Source: JBHYDC01 sp051861205 (GTDB lineage: Bacteria; Pseudomonadota; Alphaproteobacteria; Rhizobiales; Pleomorphomonadaceae). From it: 64,000 nt of DNA. The translations under genes and the position numbers were made by a program. The notes under the pieces were generated by a model. That model saw nothing but the letters and a program-made list of their open reading frames with translations, searched no databases and had not been told where the DNA came from. This document shows positions 52,453 to 60,743 of the stretch, one piece after another (positions within the stretch are counted from its first letter, which is position 1; every line of letters starts with the position of its first letter). Where the stretch lies: the NCBI GenBank assembly GCA_051861205.1, contig JBHYDC010000004.1:155533-219532 (forward strand), written 5' to 3'.

Positions 52453-53450
52453 ACGCCTATACCTCCCGCCCCAAGGGTTCGCGGCGCGCCGACGCCTTGG
52501 CGACACACGCGCAGCTTCTTTCGATCGCCGGCTTCTTTCTGATCATGGTGGTGATCTTTTCGGTCATGAGCCCGGTGTTCCTGACGAGCGGCAACCTGTT
52601 GAACATCCTGCGGCAGGCCGCGCCGATCTTGATCGTGGCGGTTGCGATGACCTTCGTGATCACCACGGGCGGCATCGATCTCTCCGTCGGCTCGACGGTG
52701 GCGCTGGTGAATGCGCTCGCCGCAATCCTGATCCAGGCGGGTCTGCCTTGGCCGACGGTCGTCGCCGCGCTGTTCGTGATCGGCCTTGCGGTCGGCGCGT
52801 TGCAAGGCTGGTTCATCGCCTACCAGGGCATTCAGCCGTTCATCGTCACGCTCGCCGGGCTATCGACCTTGCGCGGCATCGCGCTGTTGATGACCGAGGG
52901 ATTTTCGATCCCGATCCCGACCGAAATCGGCTTCGTGCTGATCGGGCGCGGCTGGTTCGCGGGTGTGCCGGCTCCCGCCTGGATCGCGCTTGGGGTGGCG
53001 ATCGCCGGCTTTCTCGCGCTCGCGACGATGCGCTTCGGCCGCTATGTCGTGGCGATCGGGGCCAACCAGGAAGCCGCGCGGCGGGCAGGCATCCCGACCC
53101 GGCGCATCATTTTGATGGTCTATGCGCTGACGGGGCTTGCCGCCGCTGCCGCCGGCATCATCATCGCGGCGCGGCTTGGCTCGGGCAGCTCCAACGCGGC
53201 GGTCGGGTTCGAGCTGGAGGTGATCGCGGCCGTTGTGCTCGGCGGCACGTCGCTGATGGGCGGGCGCGGCTCGATTCTCGGCACGCTCCTTGGCGCGCTC
53301 ACCATCGCCGTGATCGGCAACGGCCTCATCCTCAGCCATGTCTCGCCCTTCTTCACGCAGATCGTGACGGGTGCGATCATCTTGCTCGCGGTGTGGCTGA
53401 ACGCGCGGGTATTCTCCAAACTCGCCGTGGGATCGAGGAGGCGCGCATGA
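52449..53450 (+). CDS. Ribose-class ABC transporter permease
   Basis: A 333-residue membrane protein of the RbsC/FrcC family with about 8-10 spans. FVITTGGIDLSVGSTVALVNALAA is the family signature. FGRYVVAIGANQEAARRAGIPTRR..VYALTGLAAA and LGGTSLMGGRGSILGTLLGAL are typical too. It starts ATG 52449 and stops TGA overlapping the hydrolase ATG. It homodimerises with two copies of the ATPase. Confidence 0.93.
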   Translation: MNAYTSRPKGSRRADALATHAQLLSIAGFFLIMVVIFSVMSPVFLTSGNLLNILRQAAPILIVAVAMTFVITTGGIDLSVGSTVALVNALAAILIQAGLPWPTVVAALFVIGLAVGALQGWFIAYQGIQPFIVTLAGLSTLRGIALLMTEGFSIPIPTEIGFVLIGRGWFAGVPAPAWIALGVAIAGFLALATMRFGRYVVAIGANQEAARRAGIPTRRIILMVYALTGLAAAAAGIIIAARLGSGSSNAAVGFELEVIAAVVLGGTSLMGGRGSILGTLLGALTIAVIGNGLILSHVSPFFTQIVTGAIILLAVWLNARVFSKLAVGSRRRA

Positions 53451-54508
53451 GCGAACTGTCGCAAGCCCACGTCGGGTCCGGCCTCGTGATGACCGTCGAT
53501 GGCCCAATAGCGGTGGCCGATCTCGGGCTGACGTTGATGCACGAGCATCTCGTCAACGATTGCCGCTGCTGGTGGAACGCGCCGAAAGAACCCGAACGCG
53601 CGCATCTGGCGACCGAACCGGTTCACGCCGGGATCCTCGGCGAACTCCGAATGGATCCGTTCGTGAACCTCGACAATTGCGCGCTGGACGATCACCGCCT
53701 CGCCGCCGCCGAACTCCTGCCGTTCAAGGCCGCGGGCGGGCGCACCGTCGTCGATCCGACCTGCCGGGGCATCGGCCGCAGTCCGCTCAAACTGCGCGAG
53801 ATTGCGGCGACGGCGGGCGTCAACATCGTGATGGGGTCCGGCTATTACCTCCAAAGCTCGCACCCGCCGGTGGTGCGGACGATGAGCATCGACGCGATTG
53901 CGGACGAGATCGTGGCGGAGGCGCTGGAAGGTGTTGAAGGCACGGACGCCAAAATCGGGCTGATCGGCGAGATTGGCGTGTCCGGTGATTTCACGGCCGA
54001 CGAGGAGAAGAGCCTGCGCGGCGCGGCCAGGGCGCAGGCCCGCACGCGGCTGCCGCTGATGGTGCACCTGCCCGCATGGTATCGCCACGGCGGCCGCGTG
54101 CTCGACGTGGTGGCGGACGAGGGGGCGGACGTCGCCCACACGATCCTTTGCCACATGAACCCGTCGGGGTTGGATTTAGAGTATCAGACCGATCTCGCCA
54201 GCCGGGGTGCTTTCATCGAATACGACATGATCGGCATGGATTACTGGTACGCCGATCAAGGCGTGCAATGCCCCTCCGACGAGGAGAACGCAGCCGCCAT
54301 CAAGCGGCTGATCGATGCGGGCTTCGTCAGCCGCATTCTCCTCTCCCAGGACGTATTCCTAAAAATGATGCTGACCCGCTACGGCGGCTTCGGCTACGCC
54401 TACGTGCCCACGCATTTCGCCGCGCGCTTGAAGCGGCATGGCGTGAGCGACACCGACATCAGCACCATGCTGATCGACAATCCGCGACGCGTGTTCAGCG
54501 CGTCTTGA
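53447..54508 (+). CDS. Phosphotriesterase-family metal hydrolase (PHP-like)
   Basis: A 353-residue TIM-barrel amidohydrolase-superfamily enzyme. Metal ligands: LMHEHLVND (HxH), GEIGVSGDF with Glu in place of the carboxylated Lys of true PTE, HLPAWYRHG, AHTILCHMNPSG and LLSQDVFLKM. The Glu bridge is as in PHP (YhfV-like) proteins. Members are lactonases, amidases or phosphodiesterases; no native substrate is visible. Overlap with the permease by 4 nt ties it to the imported compound, perhaps opening a lactone or cleaving an amide. Confidence 0.9.
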   Translation: MSELSQAHVGSGLVMTVDGPIAVADLGLTLMHEHLVNDCRCWWNAPKEPERAHLATEPVHAGILGELRMDPFVNLDNCALDDHRLAAAELLPFKAAGGRTVVDPTCRGIGRSPLKLREIAATAGVNIVMGSGYYLQSSHPPVVRTMSIDAIADEIVAEALEGVEGTDAKIGLIGEIGVSGDFTADEEKSLRGAARAQARTRLPLMVHLPAWYRHGGRVLDVVADEGADVAHTILCHMNPSGLDLEYQTDLASRGAFIEYDMIGMDYWYADQGVQCPSDEENAAAIKRLIDAGFVSRILLSQDVFLKMMLTRYGGFGYAYVPTHFAARLKRHGVSDTDISTMLIDNPRRVFSAS

Positions 54509-54524
54509 TCCGGCGAGCGGAGGA

Positions 54525-55298
54525 ATGATGGACAAGAAGAAAGTGCTGCTGGTCGGCGAAAGCTGGGTCAGTTCCGCCAACCACACCAAGGGCTGGGATA
54601 CGTTTTCGAGCGTGACCTTCCACCTCGGCGCCGAGCCGCTGGTGGCCGCGCTGAAGGACAGCGAATTCGACCTCACCTATATGAAGGCCCACGAGGCCGC
54701 GACCGAGTTTCCGCTGACCCTTGAAGGCCTTAAAGCCTATGATGCGATCATCCTATCCGACATCGGCGCGAACACGATCCTGTTGCACCCGGACGTGTGG
54801 CTGCACGGCAAGACGGTACCGAACCGGCTGAAGCTGATCCGCGAGTACGTGGCGGGCGGCGGCGGGCTGATGATGATCGGCGGCTATTTCTCCTTCCAGG
54901 GCATCGACGGCAAGGCGCGCTGGCGGCGCACGCCGGTGGAAGAGGTGCTGCCGGTGGAATGTCTGCCCTACGACGACCGGTTGGAGGCCCCCGAGGGGAT
55001 CATCGCGGAGGTTCTGAAGCCCGATCATCCGATCGTCGCGGGTCTTGACGGCCAGTGGCCGGCGCTGCTGGGCGTCAACGAAGTCGTGGTGAAATCCGGC
55101 CCCGGCATCGAGGTGATCGCGCGTTTGCCGGCCGACCAGGGCGGGCACCCGCTGCTCGTCACCGGCGGTCACGGCGCGGGGCGGACGCTCGCCTGGACAT
55201 CCGACATCGGGCCTCACTGGCTGCCGAACGCCTTCGTCGAGTGGCCGGGCTACCGCCGGCTGTGGCGGCAGGCGCTCGGCTGGCTGACCAACGTGTGA
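54525..55298 (+). CDS. ThuA/glutamine-amidotransferase-like protein (DUF1355-type)
   Basis: A 257-residue cytosolic protein with a flavodoxin/class I glutamine-amidotransferase-like fold (KKVLLVGESWVSSANHTKGWDTF at the start, AYDAIILSDIGANT, GGGLMMIGGYFSFQG). The catalytic Cys position is replaced: 'IGGYFSF' has no Cys at the nucleophile elbow. It resembles ThuA-like and DUF1355 sugar-associated proteins of unknown reaction. Two ATGs at 54525 and 54528 share GGAGGA. The gene is 16 nt after the hydrolase. Confidence 0.8.
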   Translation: MMDKKKVLLVGESWVSSANHTKGWDTFSSVTFHLGAEPLVAALKDSEFDLTYMKAHEAATEFPLTLEGLKAYDAIILSDIGANTILLHPDVWLHGKTVPNRLKLIREYVAGGGGLMMIGGYFSFQGIDGKARWRRTPVEEVLPVECLPYDDRLEAPEGIIAEVLKPDHPIVAGLDGQWPALLGVNEVVVKSGPGIEVIARLPADQGGHPLLVTGGHGAGRTLAWTSDIGPHWLPNAFVEWPGYRRLWRQALGWLTNV

Positions 55299-55302
55299 TG
55301 CC

Positions 55303-56199
55303 ATGCTGGTCGTGCTCGGCAATGCCTGCCGCGATGTGACCTACCGCGTCGATCGACTGCCGGCTCCCGGCGAGACGATCAACGCGCGGGCGGTACTCAC
55401 CGATCTCGGCGGCAAGGGGCTGAACCAAGCCGTTGCGGCGGGGCGGGCAGGCGCGCGGGTGCGGCTCATCACGGCTGTTGGCGACGATGCGGTAGCGGCG
55501 GAAATTCGCGCATTGTTGGCGCGGGAGGGAATATCGGCGGCGGATCTGTTGGTGCGGCCGGGGCGCAGCGACATGTCGGTCATCACCATCGATGCGGGCG
55601 CGGAAAACACGATCGTATCGGATTGCGCGCTGGCGGAGGGGATCACGGAGGCCGAGGTTGCGTCGGCGCTGGATCTGACGGCGGGCGACGTTTTGTTGAT
55701 GCAGGGCAACTTGACGCGTCTCGCTACTCGCGCCGGGGCACTGCATGCGCGGTCGCGCGGGGCGCGCGTAATCGTCAATCCGGCGCCGTTCGATACGGCC
55801 TTCGTGGAACTCGGCGCTTTCGTGGATGTGCTGATCCTGAACGCGCTGGAGGCGCGGCAGTGGACGGGTCTGGACGCGGCCGAAGCGGCGGTTGATGCGC
55901 TGCCGGCGGACATTGCCGTGGTCACGCTCGGCCCGGCCGGGTGCCTGCTGCGCGTCGGCGCTGAGCGGCCCCGCGCGCTACGCGCTCCTGCCGTCGAGGC
56001 GGTGGATACCACCGGTGCGGGGGACACATTCACGGGCGTTTTTGCAGGCGAATGGGCGGCCTCAGGCGATGCGGTCCGCGCCGCCACCCTTGCGCTTCAT
56101 GCTGCGAGCGAGAAGGTGGCCCGCGCTGGCACCACCTCCGCGCTGCCTGCGCGCGCCGATATCGAGCGTATGCGCGCCACGCTTTTCCCGGGGATCTGA
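55303..56199 (+). CDS. PfkB-family carbohydrate kinase (ribokinase-like)
   Basis: A 298-residue sugar kinase of the ribokinase/PfkB fold. The N-terminus LGNACRDVTYRVDRLPAPGETI and DLGGKGLNQAVAAGRAGA carry substrate-binding Gly-Gly, and VDTTGAGDTFTGVFAGE holds the catalytic Asp and oxyanion hole. It starts 4 nt after the previous stop. With a ribose-class transporter upstream, phosphorylation of ribose or a related pentose released in the pathway is the natural guess. Other PfkB sugars are possible. Confidence 0.9.
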   Translation: MLVVLGNACRDVTYRVDRLPAPGETINARAVLTDLGGKGLNQAVAAGRAGARVRLITAVGDDAVAAEIRALLAREGISAADLLVRPGRSDMSVITIDAGAENTIVSDCALAEGITEAEVASALDLTAGDVLLMQGNLTRLATRAGALHARSRGARVIVNPAPFDTAFVELGAFVDVLILNALEARQWTGLDAAEAAVDALPADIAVVTLGPAGCLLRVGAERPRALRAPAVEAVDTTGAGDTFTGVFAGEWAASGDAVRAATLALHAASEKVARAGTTSALPARADIERMRATLFPGI

Positions 56200-56202
56200 G
56201 CC

Positions 56203-57426
56203 ATGGACATCACCAGCCTCCTCACCGCCGACGCCGTTCGCCGTGCGGCCCGGCGTATGCTGGGCGACGCCGAGGCCGGGCGGCTCGACCACTTCGAGCT
56301 TGATCTCGGCCGCTTACCTGACGTGGCCGACCGGGTTGCGGCCGTGACGCGGGCCTCCTATCCCGATCTCAAAGTGCCGTTTCATGCCCGTTGGCGCCAT
56401 TTCGAGGTGGGTGGCCGCGACCGCTGGGGACAGGCGGTGGCGAGCGCGGGCTGGCCGGATGCCCTATCGAAAGCGCGGGCCGCGTTCGACCTAGTGATTG
56501 TTTCGGTGCTGCTGGATGCGGGAAGCGGCGGGCTTTGGAGCTATCGCGAGCCGGAATCCGGCGACGTCTACCGCGCCTCCGAAGGGCTGGGTGTCGCCTC
56601 ATTCGAGTTGATCCGGTCTGGAGCGCTATCGGCCCGGCCCGGCGATCCCTGGCGGGCGGACGCTTCGCAGTTGCAGGCATTTTCGAGCCCCGCGTTGGCC
56701 AGCGCGTTTCAGGTCGGGCCCGATAACCCGCTTGGCGGGCTCGACGGCCGTGTTGCGCTTCTCCGCGCGCTCGGTGCGGTTTGCATAGCTCGGCCGGATC
56801 TCTTCGCGTCCGCCGATGATCCGCGCCCCGGCGGCTTGGCGGACGCGGTGCGTGCCCGCGCGGTTGATGGGGCCATCGCGGCGCCTGCGCTGCTCGCATT
56901 GGTGCTGGAAGCGCTCGGGCCGATCTGGCCGGGGCGGTTGACGGTGGAGGGCGTGTCGCTGGGCGATGCGTGGATCTATCCGCGCTGGCAGGCCGGCGGT
57001 GAGGTGGCGGAGGCCATCGCGCCCTTGCATAAGCTGTCGCAGTGGCTGACCTATTCGCTGATCGAACCGGCGCTCGCCATGGGTTTTAACGTGACCGACA
57101 TCGACGGGTTGACGGGCCTTGCCGAATACCGCAACGGCGGGCTGTTCCTAGACATGGGCGTGATCCGCCTGAAAGATCCGAACGCGGCGGCCACTGCGCA
57201 TGCGGTCGGCGATCCGCTCATCGTTGAGTGGCGCGCGCTGACGGTCGCGCTCCTCGACCGGCTCCATCCAATGGTTGCCGAGCGGCTCGGCGTGCCGGTC
57301 GAACGGTTCCCGCTGGCATGCCTGCTCGAAGGCGGCACCTGGTCGGCGGGACGGCAGGTGGCGCGCGAAAAGCGCGGGGATGGCGGTCCGCCGCTGCGGA
57401 TCGTGTCTGACGGGACGACGTTTTAG
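56203..57426 (+). CDS. DUF1688 / URC4-like protein (uracil catabolism family)
   Basis: A 407-residue cytosolic protein with the DUF1688 blocks: HFELDLGRLPDVADRVAAVTRASYPDLKVPFHARWRHFEVGG, DLVIVSVLLDAGSGGLWSYREPESG..YRASEGLGVASFELIRSG, FSSPALASAFQVGPDNPLGGLDGR and LHKLSQWLTYSLIEPALAMGF. The family includes yeast Urc4 (uracil catabolism, probably at a ribosylurea-type step), with unknown chemistry. Here it closes a ribose-type import operon without visible URC1 or UPRT genes. ATG 56203 is 3 nt after the kinase. Confidence 0.88.
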   Translation: MDITSLLTADAVRRAARRMLGDAEAGRLDHFELDLGRLPDVADRVAAVTRASYPDLKVPFHARWRHFEVGGRDRWGQAVASAGWPDALSKARAAFDLVIVSVLLDAGSGGLWSYREPESGDVYRASEGLGVASFELIRSGALSARPGDPWRADASQLQAFSSPALASAFQVGPDNPLGGLDGRVALLRALGAVCIARPDLFASADDPRPGGLADAVRARAVDGAIAAPALLALVLEALGPIWPGRLTVEGVSLGDAWIYPRWQAGGEVAEAIAPLHKLSQWLTYSLIEPALAMGFNVTDIDGLTGLAEYRNGGLFLDMGVIRLKDPNAAATAHAVGDPLIVEWRALTVALLDRLHPMVAERLGVPVERFPLACLLEGGTWSAGRQVAREKRGDGGPPLRIVSDGTTF

Positions 57427-57500
57427 GTGCGCGGTTCTCGCTGCTCTACTTGCTGGAGGCGCCTTCGAAAACAAGTCCGCCCCGTCCACCCGTTGCGTTC

Positions 57501-57710
57501 TCAGGTGCTGGAACTTCCCTCCGTCCACGCTTTAGGCGCGGTTGCGCGGGCCAGCCGGAGGGCCTCGCTAAGTACCGTTTCATCCCCTATGTGGTTCAGG
57601 AGGATGAGAACAAGGCGCGTGTTCAGGGCATGGCTTTCGGCCTCGGAAAACCCGTCATGGACAGCAATCAGCCGGGCATACGGCACAGGAAGGTGTAGAT
57701 TGCGGTCCAC
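57501..57710 (-). CDS. DUF2783-like small protein, probably degraded 5' end
   Basis: A 69-residue frame (GTG 57710). The core YARLIAVHDGFSEAESHALNTRLVLILLNHIGDETVLSEALRLAR matches the DUF2783 pattern (D/H-x-GLSEAES..NARLVLLLANHIGD..VL.EAL). The usual N-terminal ~10 residues are replaced, so the true start may be lost upstream by frameshift. DUF2783 genes typically sit beside aromatic-ring monooxygenases or maleylacetoacetate isomerase genes, consistent with the fragment at 57.9 kb. Function unknown. Confidence 0.45.
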   Translation of the reverse strand: MDRNLHLPVPYARLIAVHDGFSEAESHALNTRLVLILLNHIGDETVLSEALRLARATAPKAWTEGSSST

Positions 57711-57894
57711 GCCAACTCATATTCCACGCCGGCCCCAGCATCGCATCCACGTCGGCGCGGATGCTTTCGGGCGCCGTCTCCTTCTTGCGATCGATGTTCC
57801 TGCACTGCCGTCGACCTGTTGAAACACGAACAGACGATCCCGTCGAACCTCGTCCGCAAGCCGCAAGCCGCAAGGCCTTGTGCTGATAATTTAA
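57711..57894. other. Degenerate spacer, no gene seen
   Basis: A stretch with short overlapping frames and no family match, lying between the DUF2783-like frame and the GST fragment. In-frame stops (TAA at 57892) cut off the 5' end of the GST remnant. It is read as decayed DNA. Confidence 0.4.
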
Positions 57895-58200
57895 ATCGAT
57901 GGCCTGAGTTTGATCCGTTCGCTCGCTGTGCTCGAGTATTTGGAAGAGGTCCATGGCGCTGGTTTCCTGCCGGCGGATGCAGCAGGCCGGGCGCGCATCC
58001 GGGCATTGGCCTATGCCGTGGCCCTGGAGATACAGCCTGTCTGCAACCTTCGTGTCGCCAGTCACGCGGTCAATCAGTCGGCTGGCGCGATCACGAGGGA
58101 AGGCTGGATGGCACGCCGTTCCTCCGCATTTCCGCGATCACGTCACGGCTCGAAGCGCTACATGAATTCGTGGCGGTGCATCGTGACAGCGTGTAAGCTC
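57895..58200 (+). pseudogene. Maleylacetoacetate isomerase-like glutathione S-transferase fragment
   Basis: From about 57895 one frame gives IDGLSLIRSLAVLEYLEEVHG...LPADAAGRARIRALAYAVALEIQPVCNLRV, the middle of a zeta-class GST/maleylacetoacetate isomerase (interdomain L[IV]xSLAIxEYLEE, then PLxNLRV). Past 58100 the frame is lost and other frames carry the rest (SRLEALHEF). The glutathione-binding N-terminal domain and most of the C-terminus are missing. A remnant of an aromatic/tyrosine degradation gene. Confidence 0.7.
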
Positions 58201-58259
58201 AAGCGTGACAGTTAAACAACCCTATGGCAGGGTCCGCCCGAAAATGACTGACTGAACAG

Positions 58260-58700
58260 ATGAGCAAAGGCCCTGAACACTCAGACTTCACATTATATAT
58301 TGAGTTATTCATGCCTTATATTCTGAATCAGGCTGCGGACGCCACGTCGAAGTCTTTTCAGCTTCAATATCAAGAAACATATGGCTTCACGCAAACGCAA
58401 TGGCTTGTGCTTGCCAACCTTGGCAAGTTCGGAAGTATGACAGCGCGTGATATGTTCATGATATCGATTATTGAGAAAACGAAGGTGAGCCGTGCCGTTG
58501 CGGCTTGGCAGGACGAAGGTTTGCTTCAGTCCGCCACGGGTGTCGACGATCGGCGGACAGGGGTGCTGTCGCTGACCGCCAAAGGGCAGGCGGCATACGC
58601 GGATCTCGGCCAGCGCGCGATCGAATACAACCAGTCGCTTCGCGGCATCCTCTCAACGAAGGGGCTGCCAAGAGCGCGATGCCAAGGCCGTCCATTGTGA
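58260..58700 (+). CDS. MarR-family regulator, C-terminus replaced
   Basis: A 146-residue winged-helix protein. The N-terminal helix region is MPYILNQAADATSKSFQLQYQE, with HTH FTQTQWLVLANLGKFGSMTARDM...IIEKTKVSRAVAAWQDEGLL and wing DDRRTGVLSLTAKG. The body ends IEYNQSLRGIL, then STKGLPRARCQGRPL, which does not look like the family's dimerisation helix. About 20-30 residues appear to be lost to the junction with a LysR fragment. Its former target was probably the neighbouring aromatic genes. Confidence 0.7.
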   Translation: MSKGPEHSDFTLYIELFMPYILNQAADATSKSFQLQYQETYGFTQTQWLVLANLGKFGSMTARDMFMISIIEKTKVSRAVAAWQDEGLLQSATGVDDRRTGVLSLTAKGQAAYADLGQRAIEYNQSLRGILSTKGLPRARCQGRPL

Positions 58701-58815
58701 CCGCCGCGACTGCCTCTGGACTATTGGAGGCAAGAGTGTGCCTGAATTTCAGCCCGTTGAGCCCTGAAGCTTTGCAGGGAACTCTCGCCGCGCTCCAAGC
58801 GCCATCGCGCTTCGA
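58660..58815 (-). pseudogene. LysR-type regulator fragment
   Basis: On the minus strand a frame reads GLKFRHTLASNSPEAVAAVTMDGLGIALLAAPSL, matching the effector-domain signature of LysR regulators (sNs.EA..AA..GLGIALLP). No HTH is present and the frame has no start. It lies between the clipped MarR gene and the ABC-F gene and probably marks a deletion junction. Confidence 0.6.
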
Positions 58816-58881
58816 AGCCCTCTCCCGAACGCCTCGTCCATGGCATAAGCACGCCGAAACGTTCTTAGGCTCCGGGCGCAC

Positions 58882-60504
58882 ATGATTCGTCTTGAAAATA
58901 TCAGCAAGCAGAATAGCCATCAGATCCTCTTCATCGAGGCGTCCGCCACGCTTCAAAAGGGAGAGAAGGTGGGCTTGGTCGGTCCGAACGGGGCGGGCAA
59001 ATCAACGCTGTTCCGTATGATCACGGGCGAAGACCAGCCCGACGAAGGTCAGGTGGCCGTCGATCGCGGTGTGACCATTGGCTATTTCAACCAGGATGTC
59101 GGCGATATGGCGGGTCGCAGCGCCGTGTCCGAGGTGATGGACGGCGCCGGCCCCGTGAGCAGCGTGGCGGCCGAGTTGAAGTCGCTGGAGGCGGCGATGG
59201 CCGATCCCGATCAGGCGGACCGGATCGACGAGATCATCGAGCGCTACGGCGAAGTGCAGGGCCGGTTTGAGGAACTGGACGGCTATGCCCTGGAGGGCAG
59301 GGCGCGTGAGGTGCTCGCCGGCCTCAGCTTCAGCCAGGAGATGATGGACGGCGACGTTGGCGCGCTGTCCGGCGGCTGGAAGATGCGCGTGGCGCTTGCC
59401 CGCATCCTGCTCATGCGCCCCGATGCGATGCTCCTGGACGAGCCGAGCAATCACCTGGACCTTGAAAGCCTGATCTGGCTGGAGGAATTCCTCAAAAGCT
59501 ATGACGGCGCGATCATGATGACCTCGCACGATCGCGAGTTCATGAACCGCATCGTCTCCAAGGTGGTGGAAATTGATGGCGGTCAGCTGAACAGCTACTC
59601 CGGCAATTACGAGTTTTACGAGCAGCAGCGCGCACAGAACGAGAAGCAGCAGCAGGCTCAATTCGAGCGTCAGCAGGCGATGCTGGCCAAGGAGATCAAG
59701 TTCATCGAGCGCTTCAAGGCCCGCGCTTCTCACGCCGCGCAAGTGCAGAGCCGCGTGAAGAAGCTGGAGAAGATCGATCGGGTGGAGCCGCCGAAGCGCC
59801 GCCAGACCGTGTCGTTCGAATTCCAGCCGGCACCGCGTTCCGGCGAGGATGTCGTCAGCCTGAAGGGTGTGCACAAACGCTATGGTGAGCGCATCCTCTA
59901 CGACGGTCTGGACTTCCTGGTGCGCCGCAGAGAGCGCTGGTGCGTGATGGGCATCAACGGCGCGGGCAAGTCCACGCTCTTGAAGCTGGTAACGGGCACG
60001 GCGCGGCCGGACGATGGGTCCGTCGCGCTCGGCGGAAGCGTGAAGATGGGCTATTTCGCGCAGCATGCGATGGAGGTGCTGGACGGCGAACGCACCGTGT
60101 TCCAATCGCTGGAGGATGCGTTTCCGCAGGCAGGGCAGGGCTCGCTGCGCGCACTGGCCGGCTGCTTCGGCTTCTCCGGCGACGACGTGGAGAAGAAATG
60201 CCGCGTGCTGTCGGGCGGCGAAAAGGCCCGGCTGGTCATGGCGAAGATGCTCTACGACCCGCCGAACTTCCTGGTGCTAGACGAGCCCACCAACCACCTG
60301 GACATGGCGACCAAGGAAATGCTGATCGCGGCGCTTTCAAGCTACGAGGGCACCATGCTGTTCGTCTCTCACGACCGCCACTTCCTGGCCGCCCTATCCA
60401 ACCGCGTGCTTGAACTGACGCCGGGCGGCATTCACCAATACGGCGGCGGCTACACGGAATATGTGGCACGGACGGGTCAGGAAGCACCGGGATTGCGCAG
60501 CTAA
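58882..60504 (+). CDS. ABC-F family ATPase (YbiT/EttA/Uup type)
   Basis: A 540-residue cytosolic protein with two ABC domains and no membrane segment. Walker A1 is GPNGAGKST and signature 1 LSGGWKMRVALARI. The charged P-site linker with coiled coil is at about 245-305 (YEFYEQQRAQNEKQQQ...AKEIKFIERFKARASHAAQVQSR). Walker A2 is GINGAGKST and signature 2 LSGGEKARLVMA. ABC-F proteins act on the ribosomal E site. The linker and length fit YbiT best. Start ATG 58882, with full motif conservation. It is not tied to its decayed neighbours. Confidence 0.93.
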   Translation: MIRLENISKQNSHQILFIEASATLQKGEKVGLVGPNGAGKSTLFRMITGEDQPDEGQVAVDRGVTIGYFNQDVGDMAGRSAVSEVMDGAGPVSSVAAELKSLEAAMADPDQADRIDEIIERYGEVQGRFEELDGYALEGRAREVLAGLSFSQEMMDGDVGALSGGWKMRVALARILLMRPDAMLLDEPSNHLDLESLIWLEEFLKSYDGAIMMTSHDREFMNRIVSKVVEIDGGQLNSYSGNYEFYEQQRAQNEKQQQAQFERQQAMLAKEIKFIERFKARASHAAQVQSRVKKLEKIDRVEPPKRRQTVSFEFQPAPRSGEDVVSLKGVHKRYGERILYDGLDFLVRRRERWCVMGINGAGKSTLLKLVTGTARPDDGSVALGGSVKMGYFAQHAMEVLDGERTVFQSLEDAFPQAGQGSLRALAGCFGFSGDDVEKKCRVLSGGEKARLVMAKMLYDPPNFLVLDEPTNHLDMATKEMLIAALSSYEGTMLFVSHDRHFLAALSNRVLELTPGGIHQYGGGYTEYVARTGQEAPGLRS

Positions 60505-60743
60505 GTGGTGGGTGACAAAACGAATTTGTCTATCGCGCAAGATCGGTCATCACTCCGTCGGCGCTGTGGCCGGCGTGAGCCTGACCGCCGGTAAGCTTCC
60601 GCGGGATCGGCAAGTCGGATGCCCACTGGCCGCGAGAAAACATGCAGGGATAACTCAGACCGGGCACTGATGCCTTGAACTACAATGACAATAGGGTAAT
60701 GTTACAGGTATTCTGTTTGATATAAAAAACTTATGCAATTTTG
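60505..60743. other. Intergenic region with candidate promoter upstream of the polysaccharide locus
   Basis: About 240 nt, increasingly AT-rich towards 60740. TTGAAC (60675-60680) and TAATGT (60697-60702) with a 16-nt spacer form a plausible promoter. No other gene is seen. Confidence 0.35.
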
